Shown piece by piece: positions 1 to 5,636 of a DNA stretch of 25,385 bases. Position 1 is the first letter of the stretch; each line of letters opens with the position of its first letter. The notes beneath the pieces are model-generated. The model saw nothing but the letters and a program-made list of their open reading frames with translations. It ran no database searches and had not been told where the DNA came from. A program made the position numbers and the translations under genes. Origin of the DNA: a virus. The DNA lies in the IMG/VR virus record IMGVR_UViG_3300008448_000571, positions 1 through 25,385 of that record; one strand, written 5' to 3'.

Positions 1-68
1 AGGTAGTAAACAAGATCCTTGCCATCTTGCAAATACTTGTTTGTCGTATCTTCGGTTATTGTAAACAT
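1..68 (-). CDS. Partial gene leaving the window, unknown product
   Basis: An ATG at 68 opens a frame that stays open to the window edge, giving 22 residues that begin MFTITEDTTNKYLQDG. It is preceded by AAAAAAAGGAAGCAA, a close relative of the AAAGGAAG ribosome-binding motif used by the other genes of this block. It starts 13 bases after the stop of the 359-aa gene, so it is probably co-transcribed with it. The visible N-terminus is too short to recognise a family. If the upstream cassette is for nucleotide or base modification, the missing part of this gene would be informative. Confidence 0.6.
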   Translation of the reverse strand, partial: MFTITEDTTNKYLQDGKDLVYY

Positions 69-81
69 TTGCTTCCTTTTT

Positions 82-1161
82 TTACACGATTGACAATTTG
101 TCTTCGAGCCTGATTATGTGCTTTACATAAGAATGATGCTTCGGGTAATCATCAATCATTGAGTTGTTATTGACTTGCCATGCTTCTAAATGCTCATAAC
201 CTTTAGGAACATAACAACCAACATACCTAACGTAGTCGCAGCAAACATCCTCAAGTGAGTAGGCTTTGCCTAGACCTCTTTCTTGATCATCTTCTGCGTA
301 CGGAGAATTCAAATGCGAAACAACGTAATCCATTGCTCCGTCTAGGAATGCCCGCTTGTTCTTGAATCCTTCTCCATCAAAAAGTAGTTCAAGAGCTTCA
401 ACGGCATTGCTTCCGTAATTGACCCTAGAATAACGATCAATGTAGTGCGGCATGTATTCTGCAATGTCCATAACCCACGCGGTCATCACAAAGTGGAATT
501 GCTTCAATCCTCTCGCCTTATGCCATTCGTTTACCCAATCAACGGTCTTAGCGACGCTCAGGCCGCCACCAGACTGCTGCAAGTAGCGAAGTGTGTCTAC
601 AACCAAATCGGTCATAAACTCGCCAATGTAAAGCTCAGAGCCTCGTTTGTAGTCTCCTTCTGGTTTAGGAAACGGAGGAATTTGGTTACCAATTGACGTG
701 AAGATTGGTCGGCCAAGTCTCATTTCGTCAAGAACGAACTTGCGCATGTCTTCGTGGTCATTTGCATTCAGCGCCATGTCGGCTAGGATTGAATTCCTAA
801 AACCATGATCCCATGAAAATGATGCACCTGATCCAGTGACTCGGTGAATCAAGAATAACCAAAGCCAATCTTCTTCTGAGTACACCTCATGGATTCCGTC
901 AAACTTACGATCGATCTGCCATCTTTTTGGATTTTCAGATCCACACCAAATCTGCTGGATTGCATTACTAAAACCTGCGTATTTTCTTTCGACTACGTCA
1001 TAGATGGTTATGTAGTGCATCAATGGATCTGGTACGTGAAGATCTTCCGAGGTATCCCTGCCATTCTGCGATGAGACGTTTAGGTGCTGAAGAGTCACGG
1101 CTCGGTCATAGTATTGCTTGAAGTCTTCCCAATACTTGGTTTCAATTATTTTTCCAGACAC
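82..1161 (-). CDS. 359-aa protein, possible thymine-hypermodification (glycosylase-like helical) enzyme
   Basis: The frame is open from 1419, but everything upstream of about 1161 lies over the 3' end of the SGNH-like gene and reads as unlike protein. I start it at GTG 1161, which has AAAGGAA nine bases upstream and gives MSGKIIETKYWEDF. The protein is largely helical and soluble, with no signal peptide. Visible motifs are EEDWLWLF (97-104), RVTGSGASF (107-115) followed by DHGFRNS (118-124), and SLEDVCCDYVRY (302-313). The TGSGASF/DHGFRN region and the final acidic-cysteine helix remind me of the DNA-glycosylase-like enzymes predicted to act on hypermodified thymines (alpha-glutamyl/putrescinyl thymine pyrophosphorylase clades). 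That resemblance is from memory and unverified. The neighbours are a dNMP-kinase-like P-loop protein and an SGNH-like protein, with start-stop overlaps between all three. The product could also be an unrelated phage-specific helical protein. Confidence 0.6.
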   Translation of the reverse strand: MSGKIIETKYWEDFKQYYDRAVTLQHLNVSSQNGRDTSEDLHVPDPLMHYITIYDVVERKYAGFSNAIQQIWCGSENPKRWQIDRKFDGIHEVYSEEDWLWLFLIHRVTGSGASFSWDHGFRNSILADMALNANDHEDMRKFVLDEMRLGRPIFTSIGNQIPPFPKPEGDYKRGSELYIGEFMTDLVVDTLRYLQQSGGGLSVAKTVDWVNEWHKARGLKQFHFVMTAWVMDIAEYMPHYIDRYSRVNYGSNAVEALELLFDGEGFKNKRAFLDGAMDYVVSHLNSPYAEDDQERGLGKAYSLEDVCCDYVRYVGCYVPKGYEHLEAWQVNNNSMIDDYPKHHSYVKHIIRLEDKLSIV

Positions 1162-2158
1162 TGGCCACGTTCCTTTCCAAATCCCATTCGTAAAATTCTG
1201 GTGAAAGGTGGACAGATCTAGGCTTCTCCATGTAAGTATCTGCATACTCTTCTGGATCCATAGAATACCAAGACGCCGGCCATTTCTTAACCGAATCGAA
1301 GTAGGTGTGTAGTTTACTAGAAAGCAATGATCTGATTTCGTTCCTAGTTTCCCAATCGCCAAAAAACGGTGTTCCTTTATAGAAACCAGTCTTCGGCAGT
1401 TTCCTACCTTCAAACTCAATCGGGTAAGGATCGGTTATTTCCACTTCTAGGACGCGACCGAACTTTAGCAATGGACTTATTTGGCTTTCTAGCCGGATCA
1501 TCAAATCATCAATTGCCTTGAATCTGTCTGGCAATCTGGCTAGGTGGTGACGAATGTCAATGTTCCCTGCTTGAATCACAAGCTTTTCAATTTGATCGAT
1601 TCCAGCTTCGTCTAGCATTTCTTCAATGCCTCGGTTCAGTAAGCCGTGTAATGTCAAACCATCGTTTCGTAGCACTATGGTATTGGTTTGGTATCTAGCA
1701 ACTGAATGAGAGTCACCAAGAACTATCCTGCGCGGATTCTTGACAATGTCTTTGTGAGTAATAACTTTTGCATTGTCTTGGATCTTCTGGATCTCATGCC
1801 AATCAGAGTCTGACATGTTGAATTCTGACTTCTCTGCTCTAGGCTTTAGAAGTCCAACCAAATCAGGCATAGGTCTTTCAAGTGAAACAATGTTTTCCCA
1901 GCCCTTGCGAATCATTAGCTGTAAACGCTCGACGTGCTCAGGAAGCCATCCGCCGTTTAGGTTATAGGCATCTTTGAATTCCATGCCGTGAGAAATAGCC
2001 CAGACATCGGCAGATTCGATCTTGTCAAGATCTCCAAATGCTAGTTCAACTTCATTGCCAGAATCTTCAAGCATGCACTTTTGAGTGCGTGGCCACGAAG
2101 ACCTGTGAGAGTAGATCCTCTTGGTGTAGGAGGTCAGCACATCATCGATGATCATCAT
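1142..2158 (-). CDS. SGNH/GDSL-hydrolase-like protein
   Basis: This 338-aa protein has a C-terminal half with the block pattern of SGNH hydrolases. RIVLGDSHS (144-152) would carry the nucleophilic Ser150, AGNIDIRHH (197-205) would supply the oxyanion-hole Asn199, and SVHLSPEFY (315-323) would supply the catalytic His317. The Asp normally three residues before that His is not there (Arg314 instead), so the triad may be a dyad or this block may be misread. Residues 1-140 form a separate N-terminal part that I do not recognise. There is no signal peptide, so it should act in the cytoplasm, unlike secreted cell-wall esterases. Its ATG overlaps the kinase stop as ATGA, and its 3' end overlaps the next gene by 20 bases, which implies translational coupling. 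A role in editing or removing an acyl group during nucleotide or base modification is speculation. Confidence 0.6.
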   Translation of the reverse strand: MMIIDDVLTSYTKRIYSHRSSWPRTQKCMLEDSGNEVELAFGDLDKIESADVWAISHGMEFKDAYNLNGGWLPEHVERLQLMIRKGWENIVSLERPMPDLVGLLKPRAEKSEFNMSDSDWHEIQKIQDNAKVITHKDIVKNPRRIVLGDSHSVARYQTNTIVLRNDGLTLHGLLNRGIEEMLDEAGIDQIEKLVIQAGNIDIRHHLARLPDRFKAIDDLMIRLESQISPLLKFGRVLEVEITDPYPIEFEGRKLPKTGFYKGTPFFGDWETRNEIRSLLSSKLHTYFDSVKKWPASWYSMDPEEYADTYMEKPRSVHLSPEFYEWDLERNVASVWKNN

Positions 2159-2667
2159 TTTGCACCTAGAATCGCTAGACCAACTAATTCTCGAGCAACA
2201 TACTTCAACGTCGGAAGTGTGGCTTGCTTGATAACGTGGTATTCGTTTTCTTTTGCGTAGTTTGCATAGAAGTTGTAAACCTGTTCGACGTGCTTATCTT
2301 GAAGATAGTCTTCACCGCGATCAGCAAGACGCCTTTTGACCTCTTCTAGGCTTGGCATCATTATTACTTTGATAGCACCTAGATCATCTAGAAGCTTTTC
2401 GATCTTGTCTTTCCATTCGCCTTCGACCTTTGATTCAGATCTGTAAAGTGGACCGTAAATCATTTCGCCGACGTGCCACCTATCTGACACCATGAAATCT
2501 TCTTCGACGTCGAGTAGAGGCAAGTAGTATTCTTCTTCGACAGTGTCGCGAATCGGACCGCAATGCCAAGAGATCACATTGAAACGATCTGGAATTTCCT
2601 CTTTGATCATTTCAATAAACGTAGATTTGCCTGCGCCATCTACTCCTTCAACGATGATGATTGGCAT
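2155..2667 (-). CDS. P-loop nucleotide kinase, thymidylate-kinase-like
   Basis: At 170 aa it is slightly shorter than bacterial thymidylate kinases (about 200-210). The Walker A motif is GVDGAGKST (8-16). SDRWHVGEMIYG (61-72) matches the DR(Y/F/W) substrate-binding motif of dTMP kinases. RLADRGEDYLQ (113-123) is placed like the LID segment. The family transfers phosphate from ATP to a (deoxy)nucleoside monophosphate. In phages with modified bases, related P-loop proteins either charge a modified dNMP or phosphorylate 5-hydroxymethyluracil in DNA. The sequence alone does not separate these roles. The start codon shares one base with the stop of the 58-aa gene (TAATG), and the stop overlaps the SGNH-like gene (ATGA), so the three form one coupled unit. 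Confidence 0.8.
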   Translation of the reverse strand: MPIIIVEGVDGAGKSTFIEMIKEEIPDRFNVISWHCGPIRDTVEEEYYLPLLDVEEDFMVSDRWHVGEMIYGPLYRSESKVEGEWKDKIEKLLDDLGAIKVIMMPSLEEVKRRLADRGEDYLQDKHVEQVYNFYANYAKENEYHVIKQATLPTLKYVARELVGLAILGAK

Positions 2668-2843
2668 TAGGAATCCAACGATTCAAAGTACGACTTCAGA
2701 ACTCTAGCTTCTACCTCTGTCAGAGAAACATCTGACATGGTTTTGCCATGAACTTTGATCTGAATAAATAAGTTTTCGGATTCGTCAATCTCAACTGATC
2801 CGACTGCTTCTATTCCTGATTTCTCGATTTTCATTTCAAACAT
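2667..2843 (-). CDS. Small 58-aa protein, unknown
   Basis: This short gene reads MFEMKIEKSGIEAVGSV and ends ESLDS. Its start at ATG 2843 is preceded by AAGAAAGGAAG and an eight-base spacer, the same start signal as its neighbours. ATG 2834 is possible but has no such signal. It overlaps the stop of the 93-aa gene by eight bases and its TAA overlaps the kinase ATG (TAATG), so it fills what would otherwise be a 168-base gap exactly. The product is acidic, with a predicted strand-rich N-terminal half and a helical C-terminal half. I do not recognise the family. Confidence 0.75.
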   Translation of the reverse strand: MFEMKIEKSGIEAVGSVEIDESENLFIQIKVHGKTMSDVSLTEVEARVLKSYFESLDS

Positions 2844-3117
2844 TTACTGCTTCCTTTCTTGCGTTTTCTAATCTTGCACAAATTAGTGCGTCTTGTTCCT
2901 TTTGAGTAGTGTTGAAGTATAGTTCGAAAAGATCTTTTGATCTTTCAACGTCTACCATTATGCCAGTGTGCTTTTTGCAGTTACAGACTAATCTGTATTT
3001 TCCGCCGTAAGCGTTTCCATTAGCAAGAAATTGCATGTAGTGATTTACATACTCATCGAAAACTTCACGAGTAATGCCATCGTGCTTTTCGTTCATGATT
3101 AGTGAATACTTTGCCAT
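2836..3117 (-). CDS. Hypothetical protein, 93 aa
   Basis: The frame opens further upstream (3183), but the extension covers the 33-aa gene and lacks a ribosome-binding site. ATG 3117 (MAKYSLIMNEKHDG) has AAGAAAGGAAG six bases upstream and is the start I chose. The sequence holds a CNCKKH cluster near residues 46-51 that could bind a metal, but no second cysteine pair is evident. The C-terminal third is charged and probably helical. It sits second in the short operon that starts at the extended -10 promoter at 3277-3285, 13 bases after the 33-aa gene. I do not recognise the family and assign no function. Confidence 0.7.
   Translation of the reverse strand: MAKYSLIMNEKHDGITREVFDEYVNHYMQFLANGNAYGGKYRLVCNCKKHTGIMVDVERSKDLFELYFNTTQKEQDALICARLENARKEAVNV
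2850..2860 (-). repeat. Start-associated sequence before the 58-aa gene
   Basis: AAGAAAGGAAG on the minus strand, ending seven bases before ATG 2843. It is identical to the copies at 3122, 3239 and 5645. It contains the Shine-Dalgarno core AAAGGA, but the identity extends beyond what ribosome binding needs. Confidence 0.75.
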
Positions 3118-3121
3118 TTTT

Positions 3122-3132
3122 CTTCCTTTCTT
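3122..3132 (-). repeat. Start-associated sequence before the 93-aa gene
   Basis: Exact copy of AAGAAAGGAAG on the minus strand, four bases upstream of ATG 3117. It partly overlaps the stop codon of the 33-aa gene. It decides the start of the 93-aa gene over the longer open frame. Confidence 0.75.
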
Positions 3133-3232
3133 ACTTACCAAAACGACGTGCGATTGTCTTGTACTCTGTAGAACCTTTACCATAGCGCTGAGCCATGCGG
3201 TTTAGGTATCCCTGAATCTCTTTTTCTGACAT
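3131..3232 (-). CDS. Micro-protein, 33 aa, first gene of the left operon
   Basis: ATG 3232 to TAA 3131 encodes a basic, probably helical peptide that begins MSEKEIQGYLNRMAQRYGKG and ends RRFGK. It is preceded by an exact AAGAAAGGAAG signal with a six-base spacer. It is the first open frame after the extended -10 promoter at 3277-3285, about 40 bases downstream of the likely transcription start. Its stop codon lies within the start signal of the next gene, the usual tight packing of this region. Size, position and charge would suit a small regulator or host-takeover peptide, but nothing in the sequence proves it. Confidence 0.65.
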   Translation of the reverse strand: MSEKEIQGYLNRMAQRYGKGSTEYKTIARRFGK

Positions 3233-3238
3233 TTGAAT

Positions 3239-3249
3239 CTTCCTTTCTT
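3239..3249 (-). repeat. Start-associated sequence before the 33-aa gene
   Basis: Exact copy of AAGAAAGGAAG on the minus strand, six bases upstream of ATG 3232, between the promoter and the first gene of the operon. Confidence 0.75.
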
Positions 3250-3276
3250 ACCGAGACCTCTTGGCCTCATAGATCC

Positions 3277-3285
3277 ATTATACCA
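3277..3285 (-). promoter_or_regulatory. Promoter with extended -10 (TGGTATAAT)
   Basis: The minus strand reads TGGTATAAT here, a perfect -10 hexamer with the TGn extension. No good -35 hexamer is found at 16-18 bases, which an extended -10 tolerates. It lies in the only clear gap of the left region (3233-3302). It points at the 33-aa gene and would drive the block down to the left edge. A TTGTACAA palindrome sits nine bases upstream of the -10, where a regulator could control it. Confidence 0.7.
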
Positions 3286-3291
3286 CACATT

Positions 3292-3299
3292 TTGTACAA
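3292..3299. promoter_or_regulatory. TTGTACAA palindrome, candidate operator
   Basis: Perfect eight-base palindrome between the -10 and the -35 position of the 3277 promoter. The same palindrome occurs only twice more that I can find, at 5721 and 6704, both next to gene starts in the left region. Confidence 0.45.
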
Positions 3300-3302
3300 T
3301 TA

Positions 3303-3647
3303 CTACCCATTTGGCATCTTTTTTTCAAAGATTTTCCGGCCATAATTATCATCGAAAAGGTACCAATTCCCTAGCATAAAGTCATAAACCGGCGAGGTCA
3401 GAGGATCTTCCCAGGATTCTAGCTTCCAGCCAAACCATTTGGCTTGCTCTGCAAGGCCGCTGGAGGACTCTATAAGGCCATTCATAACCGAGCACATAAC
3501 AACCACATTGGACGGTTTTTCGCGCGTCTTCGAGCCACCCATGCCTCGATTGGCACGGTGATTTGGCACTAGGGTATCATCAGAGATTCCGCAATGGTAG
3601 CAATGTTTGTCCCTGGCCAGGAACTTGTCAAACTGTTTCTTATTCAT
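3303..3647 (-). CDS. HNH endonuclease
   Basis: This 114-aa protein has the layout of the short HNH proteins common in actinophages. CYHCG (16-20) is the first half of a zinc knuckle. PNHRANRGMGGS (28-39) carries the catalytic His30. PSNVVVMC (45-52) and MNGLIES (55-61) complete the HNH core, with N56 where the metal-ligand His or Asn lies. The family makes nicks or double-strand breaks in DNA. In HK97-like and some other phages such proteins assist terminase, but here the gene is in the replication and recombination region, far from terminase. It overlaps the upstream 78-aa gene by eight bases and is the last gene before the promoter gap. Confidence 0.8.
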   Translation of the reverse strand: MNKKQFDKFLARDKHCYHCGISDDTLVPNHRANRGMGGSKTREKPSNVVVMCSVMNGLIESSSGLAEQAKWFGWKLESWEDPLTSPVYDFMLGNWYLFDDNYGRKIFEKKMPNG

Positions 3648-3876
3648 CTTCCCATGGATCTGTTATTCTGGCAGGTATTTCTAAGCCTCCGATTGGTTGG
3701 AAGCCCATTGATCTCTCGGTTTGGCTGTTATCTGAAATGATAAGAGACACATCGTCTTGATCTTCTTGATGACTCCGGCAGGCGTGATTGCGGCGCCACT
3801 CACGAACGATCTTGATGGCATCTTCTCCATCGACCTTCATGCTGGCACCGCAAGAGCACGTCTCCGAAATCTTCAT
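3640..3876 (-). CDS. Small putative zinc-binding protein, 78 aa
   Basis: The N-terminal half has paired Cys/His positions: CSC (7-9), then HAC (31-33) and H36, spaced like a single zinc-binding site of CxC...HxC type. The C-terminal half is acidic and probably disordered, ending ITDPWEDE. The start overlaps the stop of the coiled-coil gene by one base (TAATG), and the stop overlaps the HNH gene by eight bases. Small Cys/His proteins of this kind often sit between recombination and HNH genes in actinophages. I know of no proven function. Confidence 0.65.
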   Translation of the reverse strand: MKISETCSCGASMKVDGEDAIKIVREWRRNHACRSHQEDQDDVSLIISDNSQTERSMGFQPIGGLEIPARITDPWEDE

Positions 3877-4229
3877 TAGATGTGTGAATTCCTGTACGTT
3901 AGCTCGACCATCCTAGCCTGCGTCTGAACAGACATCTGAGCTTGTTCAAGAAGGCGAAGCTTGGTCTTGACTCTGTTGAATTCGGCTTTGGCCAATTGCT
4001 CTTGAAGTCTAGCATCTGCAGACTCTAGTTTGGCCTGAGCTTGTCTCTCAGCCACGTTACCGGTTGAGTTGATTAGCGATTTTGCCTCAATTGTTTCTGC
4101 ATTGATAGAGGCATCGGCTAACTTGATTTCACAGTCATAAAGAACAGAGATTCCGCGCGAGGCTTCGTCTCTGATCTCTATGAGCTCACGAATAATCGAA
4201 TCGGGTGTTTTGATTTCGCTATTCAACAT
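3876..4229 (-). CDS. Coiled-coil protein, unknown function
   Basis: This protein of about 117 aa is almost entirely helical, rich in Ala, Glu, Lys and Arg, with heptad-like runs from about residue 50 to the C-terminus. The frame is open from ATG 4259. I prefer ATG 4229 (MLNSEIKTPDSIIREL) because it reduces the overlap with the upstream gene to 11 bases and has GGAAG at a workable distance, whereas 4259 has none. Similar short coiled-coil proteins lie between the annealing protein and HNH genes of other actinophages, without an established role. It is translationally coupled to the 78-aa gene through TAATG. Confidence 0.65.
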   Translation of the reverse strand: MLNSEIKTPDSIIRELIEIRDEASRGISVLYDCEIKLADASINAETIEAKSLINSTGNVAERQAQAKLESADARLQEQLAKAEFNRVKTKLRLLEQAQMSVQTQARMVELTYRNSHI

Positions 4230-4725
4230 CGATGTTGCTTCCAGCCACTGCGATCTCATCTAGGATCTTTTTTGCAGCACCAGCTTTGTTAGCCTCGACC
4301 CAGAGTTTCCTAGCGTCAGATTTGCTCTTGATACCCTTGATCCTAGCTGCATCGAACTTCTCTACAGGTTTAGCCGATCGTTCTACTTTTTCCATTTCTT
4401 CTCGGCTAGCTCTTTTGTTTCCTGAGAAGTTAGCATTAGCAAGAGCTCGGCCGATCGATGAAGTTTCACAATTCTCGAGCGCTGACGTTTTATTCGCCAT
4501 GCCAGCACCGTCGATCTCAAAAGCCATTCCAGTTGCTTTAGGAAGCCCATTGGCTTGATCTTCTCTGTCAAAATAAATACTCGCTTTCACTACCCAGGTA
4601 GACACTTGCCTATCCTGATCTGTTGTTAGGTTTTCGGTGATGATTCGCCCGTCTGGGTGAACCTCATAGAATCGTTTGATTCTTTGTTCTACGGTTTCAT
4701 AGTCATCTAGATTGAAATGTGCCAT
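4219..4725 (-). CDS. Putative single-strand annealing / ssDNA-binding recombination protein
   Basis: The protein is about 168 aa from MAHFNLDDYETV. ATG 4731 (MKMAHF) overlaps the exonuclease stop as ATGA, but the AAAGGA signal is only three bases from it and nine from ATG 4725, so I prefer 4725. A strand-rich N-terminal region (about 40-75) leads to ALENCETSSIGRALAN (82-97). A Thr/Ser-Ile-Gly-Arg-Ala-Leu block of this kind is typical of phage proteins related to the Rad52/Erf/Sak annealing group. The C-terminal 60 residues are Lys- and Ala-rich and could contact DNA. It follows a YqaJ-type exonuclease immediately, the arrangement of lambda Exo/Beta-like recombination pairs. The exact annealase family is not settled by eye. 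Confidence 0.65.
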   Translation of the reverse strand: MAHFNLDDYETVEQRIKRFYEVHPDGRIITENLTTDQDRQVSTWVVKASIYFDREDQANGLPKATGMAFEIDGAGMANKTSALENCETSSIGRALANANFSGNKRASREEMEKVERSAKPVEKFDAARIKGIKSKSDARKLWVEANKAGAAKKILDEIAVAGSNIDVE

Positions 4726-4727
4726 CT

Positions 4728-5636
4728 TCATGCTTCCTTTCTGCTATTGATCAGAAACGGAAATCCTCCGCTTCTTGATGTTCTTGTCAAGACCCATTCG
4801 CCATCAACGAGTCCTTTTCTTGCGTTTCCCATTTCCTTCATTACACGAGCCTTCAAAGCATTTGCTTCATTGGTTGCTTCTTCGGCTTTGGATTGTGCAT
4901 TGAAGTAGTGGACGCCAAGATCTCCAAGTTCAACTTCTAGATCGGTTTCGATCTCAGGGTGTTGTGTTCTTAGAGTCTCTAGCGTTGACTTAGATCCATC
5001 AAAATCTGGTTCGGTATTTGTTTTGATTAGTTCTAAGAACTTTTCGACCTGCTCAAGAGCAGCTTCCTGGCTGAACTCATTCGCATCCAATTCGTATTCG
5101 CGATACTTATTGCCATGGAATAGAACGGCCACCCAAGCTTTTTTGATGTTGAAAGTTTGCATGTACCACTGAACTTGTGTTTCGTAGTATCTAGGAACTC
5201 CGTCTTTCCAGTCGTCTTCGTACATTGCAGTCTTGATCTCAAGAACTCCAAGTTCACCGGACTCAGTCTCAAATAAGGCATCTGGGTTAGTGATCTGATA
5301 AGCTCGATCAGGATGTGCCCATGTTCCTACTCGTCTGTGGATCTTTAGTTCTGGGTGATTACTCTCAAACTTGTCAATGATGACTGGTTCAAGTAAGTTA
5401 CCCCACTCCATTGATTCGTTGACATCGATCTCGCCAGATGCTTTACCTGTTTTCTGGCACCATAATGTATACGGACTTGTCCATTTGTTGAACCCACAAA
5501 TCGTGGCTACTTCAGAACCACCGATTCCGGTCTTACGTAGATCAAGCCACTCCTGAGAACCATTCTCAAGATCAGCAAGAAACACCGCACCGGTTTTCTT
5601 TTCTATGGATTTACGTGTTAGATTGGCATTAGCCAT
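4728..5636 (-). CDS. YqaJ-type (lambda exonuclease family) DNA exonuclease
   Basis: This 302-aa protein has the motifs of the YqaJ/lambda-exo PD-(D/E)xK nuclease family. GIGGSEVA (38-45) precedes the fold, and EWGNLLEP (77-84) carries the helix Glu. NPDALF (117-122) supplies the metal-binding Asp119, GVLEIKTA (130-137) supplies Glu133 and Lys135, and QVQWYM (154-159) closes the active site. The family digests one strand of double-stranded DNA from ends, leaving tails for an annealing protein, which is encoded next (ATGA overlap). Residues about 240-285 look like a coiled coil. The start ATG 5636 follows AAGAAAGGAAG with an eight-base spacer and lies inside the 3' end of the GIY-YIG-like frame. 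Confidence 0.85.
   Translation of the reverse strand: MANANLTRKSIEKKTGAVFLADLENGSQEWLDLRKTGIGGSEVATICGFNKWTSPYTLWCQKTGKASGEIDVNESMEWGNLLEPVIIDKFESNHPELKIHRRVGTWAHPDRAYQITNPDALFETESGELGVLEIKTAMYEDDWKDGVPRYYETQVQWYMQTFNIKKAWVAVLFHGNKYREYELDANEFSQEAALEQVEKFLELIKTNTEPDFDGSKSTLETLRTQHPEIETDLEVELGDLGVHYFNAQSKAEEATNEANALKARVMKEMGNARKGLVDGEWVLTRTSRSGGFPFLINSRKEA
4733..4742 (-). repeat. Start-associated sequence before the annealing protein gene
   Basis: AGAAAGGAAG on the minus strand, ten of the eleven bases of the repeat (the outermost A is C). It supports ATG 4725 over ATG 4731 by spacing. Confidence 0.65.

Noticed and set aside
445-1074. Plus-strand open frames of 61 and 83 codons within the 359-aa gene
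   Set aside because: No family resemblance, no start signals, and opposite to a well-formed minus-strand gene.
2836-3183. 115-aa version of the 93-aa gene starting at 3183
   Set aside because: The extra 22 residues cover the 33-aa gene and its stop; ATG 3117 has the conserved AAGAAAGGAAG signal.
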